Positions 1-11,530 of a stretch of 64,000 nucleotides of DNA are shown here, one piece after another. The position numbers were made by a program, and so were the translations under genes. Under the pieces are notes generated by a model. That model worked only from the letters and a program-made list of their open reading frames with translations, was not told the origin of the DNA and ran no database searches. Within the stretch, counting starts at the first letter, position 1. Every line of letters begins with the position of its first letter. Source of the stretch: Enoplolaimus lenunculus. Taxonomy: Eukaryota > Nematoda > Enoplea > Enoplida > Thoracostomopsidae. The stretch lies in contig JASANG010004019.1 in the NCBI GenBank assembly GCA_030248215.1, positions 1 to 64,000 on the forward strand, written 5' to 3'.

Positions 1-2040
1 TATGTGACGTCGGGTGAGCACCAGATTCTCGGGCGTGACACGCTTTTCTGCACAGTATAATGTGAGTTGATCAGAAAAAAGGGGCGGGTGGACCCTGGAA
101 GCGTTGCCACTGATCTGTGGAATCGCTGTCCGGTAAGCCTAAAGCTCGGTGGGCTGGACAACTTGAAGGCTCTAGATCGAGGAGGCTTGCTTGCGGCGTC
201 GGACATGCAGTAATGAATAAGGTAAAATTGGGATAACTCGATAAATCTTGTGAGGCGAGAACATTTGGGTGTTTCAAGTGTGAAATGGTGTCGAAACGGA
301 TAGGAATAGACTTGATTGAGTCCCTTTTCATTCGGTTTACTAAGTTTTGAATACTTTTGGCGGTGCGTTTCACGGCTGAAAATATCGAACTTACTAGTGT
401 AAGAGTTGTATTAACTCTGAGAGACTAAATAGTTAGAGATGAACTCTATTTGTAAACGTTCTGAAAAGTTTAGCGCAAGCTGGATTCAGCTTGAGCGGGC
501 CGATTTGCACTGATAAAAAAATCTCATGAAATTTTATCTAAAATTGAGTGCGGAATATCGCAGAATCGATGATGCATAGCTACGCTGTTAAATAAATTTC
601 TTCTTGTTTATTGTGTAAATATTCGATTGTTGTTTAATATGTGGTTACCCTTATTTGAGTTTGTTTTAGTCTAGACTTAATGCGGTCCGCTCCCAGTGGC
701 TTGAAAGGACGGCACCGGTTTCTTTGGAATAGAATCTTGAGCCATTTTTAAAAGGTTAACTAGACGAATTATATCACATAAATATTATGAAAAATCCCTG
801 AATGCAATTGGGTTAAAACCTATCTGATTCCAAATCCGGCAATCGATTCTACACACAAATAAATCGTGGAACACACTTACTATTATCTCCGGTGTTGAGA
901 ATGTAGGAATCGGTAACGGCGGCAGATCAGGCCGATCGGCGCTTAAACCTGCCCAGCACGGGTGTTGCAAAACTGTCCAACCACAGAAATCCATACCAGT
1001 TGCCCAGGACCAACCCACCCGCGATCGCAAGCGGGCGGCCTGTGCAACTGCAAAGTTTGAAATCATTTAAAAACAATCGATAGAAAACACACGAAAATGA
1101 ACTTCCAACTCACGATTTACTACCTCGAAAATACTGCTGGGCAGATTTGAACACACTGTTCTAAGTTTGTAACTATTTTGCATAACCGGTCCGCGGATCC
1201 CGGACCAGTTATGATAATTTTCAGTATTACACCCGAGAATACCCTAAATTTCACTAAAAGTCCGCTAAGCAAAATAAAACTAACAGAATTCTAACCGCGA
1301 ATTTAACAAATTACCGCAAATAATACACCGCACAACGTTAACACGAAACATACTAACTATGCACATTTTAAATCTCAACACACAACTCAACATTAAAACT
1401 CAAAACCACATATTAAACAACAAGCCAATCGATTTACACAATAAACAAGAAGAAATTTATTTAACAGCGTAGCTATGCATCATCAACTCTGCGAGATCTC
1501 GCACTCAATTTTAGATAAAATTTCATGAGATTTTTTACCAAACCGGGCAAATCGGCCCTGCCCAAGCTGAATCCAGCTTGCGCTAAACTTTTCAGAACGT
1601 TTACAAATAGTTATATCAACTATTTAGTCTCTCAGAGTTAATCAACTCTTATACTAGTAAGTTCGATATTTTCAGCCGAGTAAAACACCACCAAAAGTAT
1701 TCAAAACTTAGTAAACCGAATGAAAAGGGACTTAATCAAGTCGATTCTATCCGTTTCAACACCATTTCACACTTAAAACACCCAAATGCTCGCCTCACAA
1801 GATTTATCGAGTTATCCCAATTTTACCTTATTCATTACTGCATGTCCGACGCCGCAAGCAAGCCTCTCGATCTAGAGCCTTCAAGTTCTGCACCCACCGA
1901 GCTTTAGGCTTACCGGACAGCGATTCCACAGATCAGTGGCAACGCTTCCAGGGTCCACCCGCCCTTTTCTGATCAACTCACATTATACTGTGCAGAAAAG
2001 CATCTCACACCAGAATTTGGTGCTCACCCGATGTCACATA
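1..2040. mobile_element. Inverted-repeat element with LTR-like arms
   Basis: Bases 1 to about 646 reappear in reverse complement at about 1403-2040, with only scattered differences; the outer ends read TATGTGAC and GTCACATA. Both arms carry an AATAAA near their inner end (about 591 on plus, mirrored near 1460). The ~750 bp centre (650-1400) shows no convincing protein. The arms could be two LTRs in opposite orientation or the long terminal inverted repeats of a foldback-type element. Neither a primer-binding site nor a target duplication is visible, because the left flank lies outside the window. The family is not identified. The arms are still closely similar, suggesting a fairly young rearrangement. 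No function is assigned. Confidence 0.75.
1181..1213. repeat. Short palindrome at the core of the inverted-repeat element
   Basis: CATAACCGGTCCG at 1181-1193 pairs with CGGACCAGTTATG at 1201-1213 (12 of 13 positions) around a 7-base loop. It lies in the central segment between the two long arms and is more GC-rich than its surroundings. It may be an inserted small palindrome or a protein-binding site; its role is unknown. Confidence 0.7.
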
Positions 2041-2089
2041 CTAAGTTTTCAAACCTATACGAGATGATGGACATATCCACATCTCTACA

Positions 2090-2205
2090 CCAATGAAATC
2101 TCACACAAGGCAGACGCAGCGAAGCCACGTGATTGGCTGACCAAACTTAGGCTGCGTGAGCCAATGAGAAAACGTAAACAACTTGGTTAGGCGGCCTCTG
2201 ATTGG
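2090..2205. promoter_or_regulatory. Cluster of four CCAAT boxes
   Basis: CCAAT or its complement ATTGG occurs at 2090, 2132, 2161 and 2201, alternating in orientation and spaced 29-42 bp, immediately outside the inverted-repeat element. Clustered CCAAT boxes are typical NF-Y sites in eukaryotic promoters, including those of cell-cycle genes. No exon can be recognised on either side, so the driven transcript is unknown. Chance clustering is possible. Confidence 0.3.
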
Positions 2206-2990
2206 CTGTACGGGTTTACACGCAATCTTAACATTCTCAGCCAAGGGGTGGGCTGATAGAATTAAGTCTAAGCGGTGTGGCCAAGGGGCAGGTAGCAATC
2301 TCGGGTGTTGTAGGCAGGGCTGACTGGGTTGGACAACTCCCTCAAAGTACCGGTACGCGCGCGTGACTTCTCGCTTAGGTCGTTCATTCCCTGGTACAGG
2401 GCCTATCTCACTATCAATAATTAGAGCACCAAGTTACAGTACAAAACAGAGTATAAAAATTAAAGGCACGACAAAAATAGAAAACACAAAAACCAAACGA
2501 GATGTACCAAAATCCAGTAAAACTAGAGAGCGAAATCTATGTCATAAGCGGCTAGGTTATTCGGTCAACTGAAATTCACCACTGCTACCCTAGCGGTTAG
2601 CGTGTGCCCACAGCCCTAGAATTTCTTTTGCCAGACCAGCTAATGTACGTAGACTGTACTAAAGTGTCACAAGTTCAAAATTCGCTAGGGTTTCCTACCC
2701 AACCTGGCCAACAAAACGATAATATAAACACGAAAGCACAAACGATAAGGCAAACGGATACAAGGCGTACACATTTAAACATCACAAATCCGTACACTCA
2801 TAATTCCTGATAAAGTGCCGAGACAGTCTCAAGAAAAATTTCTGTGCCATTCCCGAAATGCTTTACACTATGACTTCAGCCTAACTCAAGGAACACACAC
2901 TCAACACACTCTTAATCGACTCGGAGAGTCCGCCAAAATTACGGGCCTTGGGCTAGCCATAACTTTTCAAGTATCGGTTTCCGAACAGCG
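2206..2990. other. No recognisable gene
   Basis: Only short open frames without similarity to a known family are seen. Nothing resembling a splice-bounded conserved exon, RNA gene or transposon terminus could be supported. Confidence 0.5.
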
Positions 2991-2991
2991 G

Positions 2992-3870
2992 TCAGGGTGG
3001 TTTTATTGCTCATTGCGATGCGCCGAACCCGATAGGACCAGTCCCAACCCTAGATTCCGGAAAACGTGATTTTGCATTTTTGGACCGGGGATCCGTAACG
3101 TGTTACACATAGAATTTCGAAAACTTCAAGTGCTCGTAATTTCTTAACGATTCGTCCAAGACCCCGAGTCAGGGTATTTTTCTTGTTTAGTGTGAAAAGC
3201 TGCGTCGATTGATACCATCTTGATACTTAATTCCAAAATTTGCATTTTTGCATTTTTCAACCTCGGATCCGTAAATTTTACACACTAAATTTCGAAAACT
3301 ATGGATACCTCTAACTCTTGAACGAATGACTTCCGACCCCCAGTCAGGGTATTGTTCTTACTCAGCTCGGCGAGTTCTATCGATTGGTAGGGGTTTCAAC
3401 CGCGGATTCTGAAATTCACATTTTTGCATTTTTCGACCCTTGAATCCGTAACTGCACATGTAAAAATGTCGATGGTTTAAAAGCCTAAAACTTTTGAACG
3501 AGAGGTCGGAGACCCCAAGTCAGGGTGGTTTTATTTCTCAGCTGGATGAGCTACGTCGAATGATATGGGTCTCACTCTCCGATTCCAAAATTCATGTTTT
3601 TGCATTTTTCCACCCTAGGATCCGTAAAATTTACACGGAATTGCCGAGGGACTTAGGTGGCCGTAACTTTCGAGGGGAGGACTCCAGACCCCTGGTCAGG
3701 GCATTTTTATTGCTCAGTGCAACGAGCTCTATCAAATGGCATAGCTTCTGCAGGTGCGCCTAGAAACCCGTGTTTCGGCATTTCCGTATCCTGGAATCCG
3801 TAAAATCCACATATAATTGCAGAGGCTTAAAAGTCCTTGACTTTTGACCGCGTGCTCGGAGACCTAAACG
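2992..3870 (+). repeat. Diverged ~175 bp tandem repeat, five copies
   Basis: A block GTCAGGG(T/C) followed by a T-rich stretch recurs at 2992, 3168, 3343, 3521 and 3694 (spacing 173-178 bp). Each copy continues with a TCGAT-like motif, a TTTTTGCATTTTT stretch, GGATCCGTAA and then an AACTTTTGAACG-like block. The copies are strongly diverged from one another but keep length and block order. The array is old or under positional constraint. Short frames inside it shift between copies, so it is not treated as coding. Confidence 0.8.
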
Positions 3871-3879
3871 TACAAAATT

Positions 3880-5480
3880 TCCTATGCGCATCTCTTATCC
3901 TTAACACATACATGTTAGTCGAAACCTAGCCTGCATAATTACTCGCAAAATTGAAAAACCGCTCTTCAAGTGTTTGCACGAGCAAAGTAGCGGATTCCCG
4001 AAGGCGGCATGATTCAAATACATCTCACAGGCGGCAGTTCGCAGAGTCATAGCGGGGAACTTTACACAGGCAAGCACAAAAAAGGGGTGGAAAGAGAGGT
4101 GCGGAATTGAACAATACGGAATGATTTACGATCCCCCTTTAAAATCCAGTATTCAGATTCCGGCGAGTACAGTAAGATAGCAAATATTCTATAACAATGG
4201 ACACCAGTAGCACGCCGCGGATCACGTATCAAAACACAATATTCAAAATATGGCGCCATTACATGCGAAACGGGGCACCCCTGCATGCCAGCTCCGTATT
4301 TAACGCAATATTCCAGACACTCCCCCTCTCCGTTGTGTATTCACTTCTCGGCTAAAAACATCTAATTTCGTTTTAACGTTAAAAGTTATCTAGGTCAACT
4401 AGCCTGCAATCTCTTAAAAATACTATGCAGAGGAAAACTAAACGCCAATTGGTCTATTAAACGATACTAAAAATATCTTCACCGCCGCGAACTTATCCTT
4501 AGACTTGTAAAATCGCGTCCTCAAAAAAAAAACATCGAGCTCGACTTTAATTAGAGCTGATAAAATTACGAGAGCGGCAGCAAAATAAAGAAAATTGCTC
4601 GGATATTGCATGAGGGGAGGGAGATCAGCCTACATCTCCTGAGTCAGTTCAGGGTTGCCGATAGTCAACCCGTGAAACACATTAACTCAATCAACCATTC
4701 GTGAGCGGTTCGCTCCCCTCCCTCTCTCTGAGCTCGGGACGGCTCCCCCGGCGCCAATTCAGTCTGAAATGCTCCTCAAGCAATAGATATCGTACTGTTA
4801 ATTTTAACTGCCGGGCGTAAGTTATTTCAAGACTACGACTGCTAAAACAGAGACGCGACGCGGGGCGGTCAAGATAAAACAAATCCAAACTAAAAGTGCT
4901 AGAATACCCATAAATAGCTTTGACAAACACGATATGTATGTATATATAAAAAGAGGACGACGCGACCGTACAAAAACGCGACACCCATAAAAACAACACC
5001 GATATAGCAGCAGCAAAAATGACAATAACAGTATGGCATAATGCAGCACGACACCAGCAAGAATAATAATAATAATTATACCAATGATGACAGTAATAGT
5101 AACCATGGACAGGAGCTCATAGCAGTAACGCTCCTAGTACGCCAGACCCTGCGAGTCAAATTTCTTTAGTCATATGATCATTTCGGGTCTCTAAGAATGT
5201 CACGACTAACGGGATGTGTCCCTGACAAATATACATTGGCCGGGTTTCGGATATTAGAAAGAGAATTTAATTTTACGGATATTCGGATCAATATCCGTCG
5301 AGAAATGCCAGATATGAAAAATATACGACACAATCTCATTAAAGATTGCTTTATATGTGGTCAGACGGTTTTTGCACAAGAATTCGACCTCTACAAATAT
5401 GCAATGTCTGTGAAGAAATTTTGGGAGTTTTAAATTATCACCACCTTCTAAATTAGCAAACTTATCGTAATTTAGGCCAA
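3880..5480. other. No recognisable gene
   Basis: About 1.6 kb with short frames on both strands, a small AAT microsatellite near 5060 and no conserved exon or transposon ends that could be supported. Confidence 0.5.
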
Positions 5481-5485
5481 TGTTG

Positions 5486-6165
5486 CAGTCACGGACAGAG
5501 TTAAGTGCAACCGCGGTCGCGACCCAAACGAGACTCGAATCGCGATCGCTCGCAGACACAATCGCGATCGCTCGCCACCGCCATTTACGTGGACGCAAAA
5601 ACCGCGATTGCGATCGCAGGTTCGCGGTTAAAATCGCGGTTACTGACGCGGCTAAAATTGCGGTTACAGACGCGTTACACTCGCGGTTACAGACGCAGAA
5701 AAATTGGGGTTACAGCCGTGGTTACGCTAGCTTATTACTCTGTGCAGATTTAAGCAAAACCAAGTTTGTTGCCGTACAACTAGCCTACGTAATACATATA
5801 TCAATACGCGAATGCCTAACGTACGCCCATGCATACTTGATACTCTATACATGTGCTCAAAACTAATTTACATATGTGGTTAACGTTAGAATACCAGGTA
5901 AACGCGACCACAAGTGTTTGGGCGGGACTGCGGTTCAAACCATGACTGCGACCGCGGTTCGAATCGCGACTGCGAACGCAATTAAAATCGCGTCTACGAT
6001 CGCGTCTCAAACCGCGACTGGGGTTCAAACCGCGACTGCGGACGCAATTAAATCGCGTCTATGATCGCGCCTCACACCGCGTTTGAGATGCGATCGCTGA
6101 AACACTCAGACGCGGTTACAAAACCGCAACCGCGGTTTCTGCGCACTTATTTCTGTCCGTGACTG
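5486..6165. mobile_element. CpG-rich MITE with terminal inverted repeats
   Basis: The ends match in inverse orientation: CAGTCACGGACAGAG at 5486 and its near-perfect complement ending at 6165, extending through a TAAGTGC block into CCGCGG. Both subterminal regions are packed with degenerate short units such as AACCGCGACTGCG and GCGGTTA, giving an island of CpG in an AT-rich window. The CAG...CTG ends suggest a non-autonomous hAT-like element, but no 8 bp target duplication is visible. It has no coding capacity. Confidence 0.7.
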
Positions 6166-6727
6166 TACTTTTAGGGGCGTAACAGCAGATTAAGCGTATT
6201 CTTAAGCCTTGAAAAAGTATGTTCCTAAGCCTGAGCAAGAAATGTAATTTAGAATCCACTCCTACTTTTATAGACCCATCAGAAACCTGGACGCACCTAA
6301 AAGAAACATGGGTCATAATTTATTACTTATTTCGTTTTAGTTGACGTCCTGTCTGATATTTTTAGCTCCATTTGGAACCAAGTGTTTGACATCGTGATTG
6401 TAGTATAAAAATTTGTTTAGCGATTTACTCAGTGTTCAACAGCAATATTAACTTTTATTGACATAAACCCCGTCAGCAGCAAATGGTATTATAAACCAAT
6501 ACTTTGCACGTACAACAAATCCAATGCATTAAATTTAACAATAAAATATTACACGTATGTGCAGCGTATCAAGGAAAACGGGACCCACGATTCACCGATT
6601 CCGAATTTGAGCCAATTGCGATTTTTGTGACCTAAAATTGGAACTGTAGCCACATGATGTTTTGAATTTTCAATTTTTTCCGATATGAAACCAATCCAAA
6701 TTTTTGCTGCTCCCCATGATGTTATAG

Positions 6728-7171
6728 CAGGGTACAACTAACTAGAAGTGCACATGGCTCCGGCAGAAAATGAATCTCCGGCGCCGGTAGAAAATCGATC
6801 TCCGGCTGCGGTAGAATTTATTCTGGAGGTTCCGGCGTTTTTCGGTAGAAAATTTTTGCAGTTTTACAAAATTATCTGTTTGGCGCTTTCCATGGAGGTT
6901 CTGGCATTTTCGGTGGTAAAATTTTGCATAGTTTTATCTGTTTGGCGCGTTTCGTTTTAACTTTTTGCACGATTGTGAGAAAAAAATTGCCGAATTTATT
7001 TTAAAAATAAGCGTTAAACCAAACGATTTAACAACACATTATATATTTGTTAAAATTAATAAATTAAACATTTAAACTACCCAGTTTCGCCTCAACGTTA
7101 GTTTCACTTCTGTCTCCGGCGAGTTTTGTTGACCTTCGGCTCCGCTATTTTTCACCTCCGATTGCACCCTG
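6728..7171. mobile_element. Probable hAT-like MITE
   Basis: The segment starts CAGGGTAC and ends GCACCCTG, with subterminal CTCCGG/CCGGAG motifs repeated near both ends (6774-6835 and 7113-7160). The interior is AT-rich without a conserved frame. The terminal sequence is shared with other CAGGGTG elements around 16.5-19.6 kb and 41.1 kb. No target duplication was found. Confidence 0.5.
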
Positions 7172-7814
7172 ACGTACAGTATAAAATCCAAACATAGCTT
7201 GATGGTTAGAATTCTGGCTTGAAATTACATTTTAAGTAAAATAGAATATATATTCATGTGGTGAAACCACATTCGTTTTCTTTGAAAATAGATGTTCGTT
7301 TCCGTTATGGAAAGATTCATTATTCTGGTATTTATTTTAACTTCGGACATTGTGCAAGCAGACAGTCAAAATATCGACATTTTGCGATTGACTTCCACGC
7401 TATAATACCAAATTAGGCATCTACCACCCCATAATCATTTTCACCGGTTTCCCCCAAAACGAAATTTGTCCTAACAGACGGTCTTTGCATTTGTTCTCCC
7501 AAATACCAATTGTGTGAATGTTTGACACCGCATCTTTGCAAACCAAAACAGCTACAAGTAACTCTTGAAACAGCTTGTATGAACGAGGGTCAAAATGTTG
7601 TTGATCCTGGATAAAGCTATTGACAGCCGTAAGAATTCTACAAAAATGCTTGTTTTGTATCTTTTTTATGCGACGTGTTGTTCAGCACGCAATGCAACCC
7701 TTCCTAAAATAAATTCTAAGAGCATGCAACGAAGGCTAAAATGCTATTCGGAAATGATACTGAAACGATTACATAACAACAAGCCATATGATTATAAAAT
7801 AAGCAATACACAAC
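7172..7814. other. No recognisable gene
   Basis: AT-rich spacer. An open frame begins at 7595 but runs into the following transposon and shows no family resemblance. Confidence 0.45.
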
Positions 7815-7819
7815 GTATG

Positions 7820-8596
7820 CTGGCTTCTCCACAGCGGGGTGGGGGGCGGGGGGTGGCCAGCACTTTTCGAAATTTTCTTCCCCCCCCCGGCGAAAATTTT
7901 GCCGCCCCCAGGAAAGGCCCCCCGGCGAATTTTCGGCCGCCTCCCAGCAAATTTTTTTGCTGGTGCCCCCCAGGACTTTTCTAAGACAAAAATTTTCAAT
8001 GTTAAAACATAAAGACCTGGATTTTTTTTTGAGGCGGACATTCGGCAAACTGTGATTTTATATTACGCTGAGTACTCATAATTTTTTAATAGCGTTACAA
8101 ATACCGGTAGTAACTAGTACAATTCAATAATGAACTAAAAAAAGCACAATTATATAAAGACCGTTTCAGGGCATACAGCATTCGAAAGTACCTTGCAGCA
8201 ACAAGTTCAACCCGCCTGAGCCTTATGATAAACTGAAGCTGTGACTAATATATAAAATATATGTTAATCACAGTTTCAATTATAGATTATTTATATTTTA
8301 TATAATTGTGCTTCTTTCAACTTCTGGTAAAGTTGTCAATAATATTAGTTAAAATTATTGTTATTAGCGTTTGCGGGGAATTTTTGTCATGTTGAGCGAT
8401 GAGTAATCTTCAGTTGAGTTGGAAACACGATCTAGAATAAAAAAATGGTCCAAAAAGTCGGCTTGCAAAATTTTGAGCCTGCCCCGAAGGACCCCCCAGA
8501 TCATCTGGGGGCCCCCAGAAAAACTGCCCCCAGCAAAATTAGCTGCCCCCCAGGAAACGCCCCCCGGCGGAAATTTTCAAGCTGTGGAGAAGCCAG
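7820..8596 (+). mobile_element. MITE with C-run/hairpin arrays, copy 1
   Basis: The 16 bp terminal inverted repeat CTGGCTTCTCCACAGC is at 7820 and its complement ends at 8596. A perfect 5 bp target duplication GTATG flanks it (7815-7819 and 8597-8601). Both subterminal zones carry runs of five or more C separated by short perfect hairpins (for example CGGCGAAAATTTTGCCG at the left end and CCCCCAGATCATCTGGGGG at the right); the minus strand is therefore G-quadruplex prone. No transposase is encoded. A second copy in reverse orientation lies at 43437-44236. The superfamily is unclear. Confidence 0.88.
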
Positions 8597-8601
8597 GTAT
8601 G

Positions 8602-9319
8602 TAATAATATGATGAATTGCATTTTGGTGAATACGGCACTTTTTGTTGCAATTTTGCATTTATTGATACTCATAAAATTAAGCCCCAATGCAATTCAAGA
8701 ACAAAGATAAAAATGAAATATTACTAAAAATTGACACTAGATTGAATGGGAAAATTCAAAATAAGTTTTTGTTAAACAATTCTCGTACAAATCAGCATAA
8801 AACAATATTAAATTTGGCATTACTAGTAGTAGCTTGTTGGCCAATAACACTACTCCAGTATGTGGGTAGAACAAGCACTATAGACTGGTGTTATCTGTCA
8901 AAATGAAATTATCTTACGCATAGGTTCCAAATAGTTTGCAACTTACATTAATTAGCTTTGACAAATAAATTGGTGAGTGTGTAAATTACAGTGAAATTCT
9001 CAACGTTCAGATGTGAGCGATGTTTTCCAGTTCGTTCATCTTTCCACAACTTATATAGCGCGTCCGCGTACATTGTAAATGGATTATCTGAAACACCCCA
9101 AAGATATCACAAAGTATATTTTAATAGTTACAACTAAATTTGAAACCTTTATAAGGCATTAACACACAAATATACAAAAAGTTGACGTTTCAAAACAGAA
9201 GTGTTGACGGGCTATTTCACTTTAGCTTTTTTAAACTTTTAACCATTTTGTTGACCAATACAGGCAAATTGTTGTTACATATAAAGCGGAAAGCTAATAC
9301 TAAGAAGTACCAAGCATAA
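8602..9319. other. No recognisable gene
   Basis: AT-rich sequence with only short frames; nothing conserved was recognised. Confidence 0.45.
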
Positions 9320-9685
9320 TTTTTACCGATGCTTTTTGCAAATAACAGGGAGCTGGAATTCTATCGAAACAGGGAGCTGGAATTGTATCAATTTCATTTG
9401 TTGTCGTATATAGGTACGCCTTATCAGGGGAACTGTTATAATTTCTCTTGCGTTTGTGGCTGAAAAAATTAAATGAAATTAACCGTTCTCATAAAACTAA
9501 TCTTTCACGGTTGTTAGGTTTTAAATCTTCGCATTTATAACGATATAATGCCGTATCCTATCTTTTCTTTAAGCATTGCGTTTTAAATTTTGAATCGCCA
9601 TTGGCATCGGCATATTTGCAGAATAAAATCGACATCGGTATAGGCAAAAATTATGGTATCGGCATATCAATAGTATTCATTTATT
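9320..9685. mobile_element. Fragment of the GGCATCGG MITE family
   Basis: It shares with the intact copy at 26788-27224 the ACCGATGCTTTTTGCA-like block, the GGCTGAAAAAATTAA and CGTTCTCATAAAA-type centre, and an end rich in GGCATCGG/GGTATCGGCA. A 20 bp stretch (about ACAGGGAGCTGGAATT) is locally duplicated. Terminal repeats are not clear, so limits are approximate. Confidence 0.5.
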
Positions 9686-10043
9686 ATTGTAGCATATACG
9701 TGGACTCGAGTTTAATTATATCAACGCCAGTACGCTGGAACATTCAGAGTTATATGGGATATTATCGAGTTGCTTGGAGTCGATGTAGCATAAGTCGCGT
9801 GAATAACTTGCATCTTAATTAGTTAATACTTGGAAATAACATACCCGAAAGTGCAACTATTTGTGCTTTATCAACAAAATCAAAGTGTTTTGGGTTTCCT
9901 CTAAAAACAGAATTTTGTGTAACCGGAGGCGTCATTCTATGTCTCAGATCGATGTATAACCATGCAGAGGTAATCTACAATCGCTCGCTGTCTGTGTTGA
10001 TAGGCGAAATGCGCAGGTAGTTTAAAACCAAAGCTGCGTTCTA

Positions 10044-11530
10044 AGGAAATTTTTTGTGATTGCATATAGCTTTTTCATCTCTTTGGTCTCGGTTTGCAAA
10101 CCAACGAAAGCCAAATCCCGAGACTTGCCGAGACCGACACCACTCATCCCTGCTCGGTCTCGCTTTTGACCCAGACCACCCATCCCTAACCGGCTGTTTC
10201 GCGTACCCAGGGTTTATGTTTTAGCGATAAAGACTTTGAGGTTTTTTAACGCATGATATAAACCGGTTTTTACACAGCAAGAGTTAATACGTACTTAACA
10301 GTTTAATACTTAAGTTATTTTCGCGATAAACCTTTATCAACTTTTTCCTGTGGTACACACCAATTGGTTTTACTTACAAGTTGCCGCATGCGCACCAGAT
10401 CGCTTGTATTGAAACTGAAATTTACGCGGTGTCAGTCAGGAAGAAGCGGGACTTCAGACTTTTTATTAAGCAGCTGGAAAAGCAGGCATAAGGAAGTGGT
10501 TCGAACTCTCAGTCTACGGATCCTTAAGTGCCATACCACTGCGCCACAGATTGTATGCTGCCGGCAAGCATGCTATATAGTGCAATGCATTTACCTGTAC
10601 ATACGGACGATGCTTACAAACGGCAGCGAAAATGAGCAATCCGAGCTACTGCCATACACAGTACACATTATATACATAGATAATCTATGTGAAGTGACAA
10701 TTCTGTTGTGTGGAAAATTGTAGCATTATATATTTAATGGATTCAAAGAAACTCATACATACCTGAACAAGAATGCACCAATCAACAGTTCTAACTGAAC
10801 GCAAAGTGAATCAGATCTAAACAATTTGTATACATTTTAACAGGCCACCGATATACGACAATCCGATTTGCAATCAATTGAGTTCAAACGAATATTTTGA
10901 CGTGTGAACAATAATGCGAAACTCTTCCAAATAATGGAAATAGAATAGCCTTTATAAATGTGCACTTATACTATATTAACAAGCAGATTTGCGTTTTGCA
11001 GAATATACCAGATGATTTCATTAATAAAGTACCAAGACACTCCAACTTTTCAAAACGAAAAGCCTTGAAACAGAACTAGATTATCATCAAAGGCCTCAGA
11101 CAAATTAAGATCTTCAGTCAAGTTCCTTGAACATTTGGCATTTTTAGTGTTCTGATAGATGTATAATTGATCGGACTATGGTTTTGGCTGGGTTGCAGAT
11201 ACTCGACCTAAGTCAAGGAAGAAACTTTACCTTACAGGTCGAAATTTTTGATAAATTGGCAGACCCTGGAGATGCGAACTATCACATTTTACAACTACTG
11301 GTTACTTGAAAAAATAAAAATGCGTGTTGGAAACCATGACTTAAATCAAAACTACAGAACTTAAGTAAAATCTCGACTTAAAAGTTGGAATTGGACTTAC
11401 GTGATGTTTCTGCAGCCCAGCCAATGTTTCTAAATACGTGACTAGGTCGATACTATTTTGCAGGCCCGAGAGTACACGATACCGCAAAAATCAAACACGA
11501 GTCCAATGCGCTGTCGACTGTATCTTGTTA
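10044..11530 (+). repeat. Left arm of a large imperfect palindrome
   Basis: The sequence from about 10044 inward is repeated in reverse complement in 12375-14638, at roughly 85-90% by eye. Shared landmarks include the GGTCTCGGTTTGCAAACC-like block, the AAACCGGTTTTTACACAGCA block, an embedded tRNA-derived SINE (10430-10550) and the ATTGTATGCTGCCGGCAAGC block. No gene is recognised inside. The arm holds the uninterrupted sequence at the site where the right arm carries a TRIM, so it records the pre-insertion state. Confidence 0.88.
10430..10550 (-). repeat. tRNA-derived SINE-like repeat, copy in left arm
   Basis: On the minus strand it reads GTGGCGCAGTGGTATGGC (A-box-like), then CTTAAGGATCCGT and GAGTTCGAACC (B-box-like), followed by a shared non-tRNA body with CCTGCTTTTCCAGCTGC and a CTGACTGACACC end. 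The same unit is in the right arm (13296-13422) and independently at 17455-17595, so it is a dispersed family. The head is tRNA-like but has no intact cloverleaf. Confidence 0.65.
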
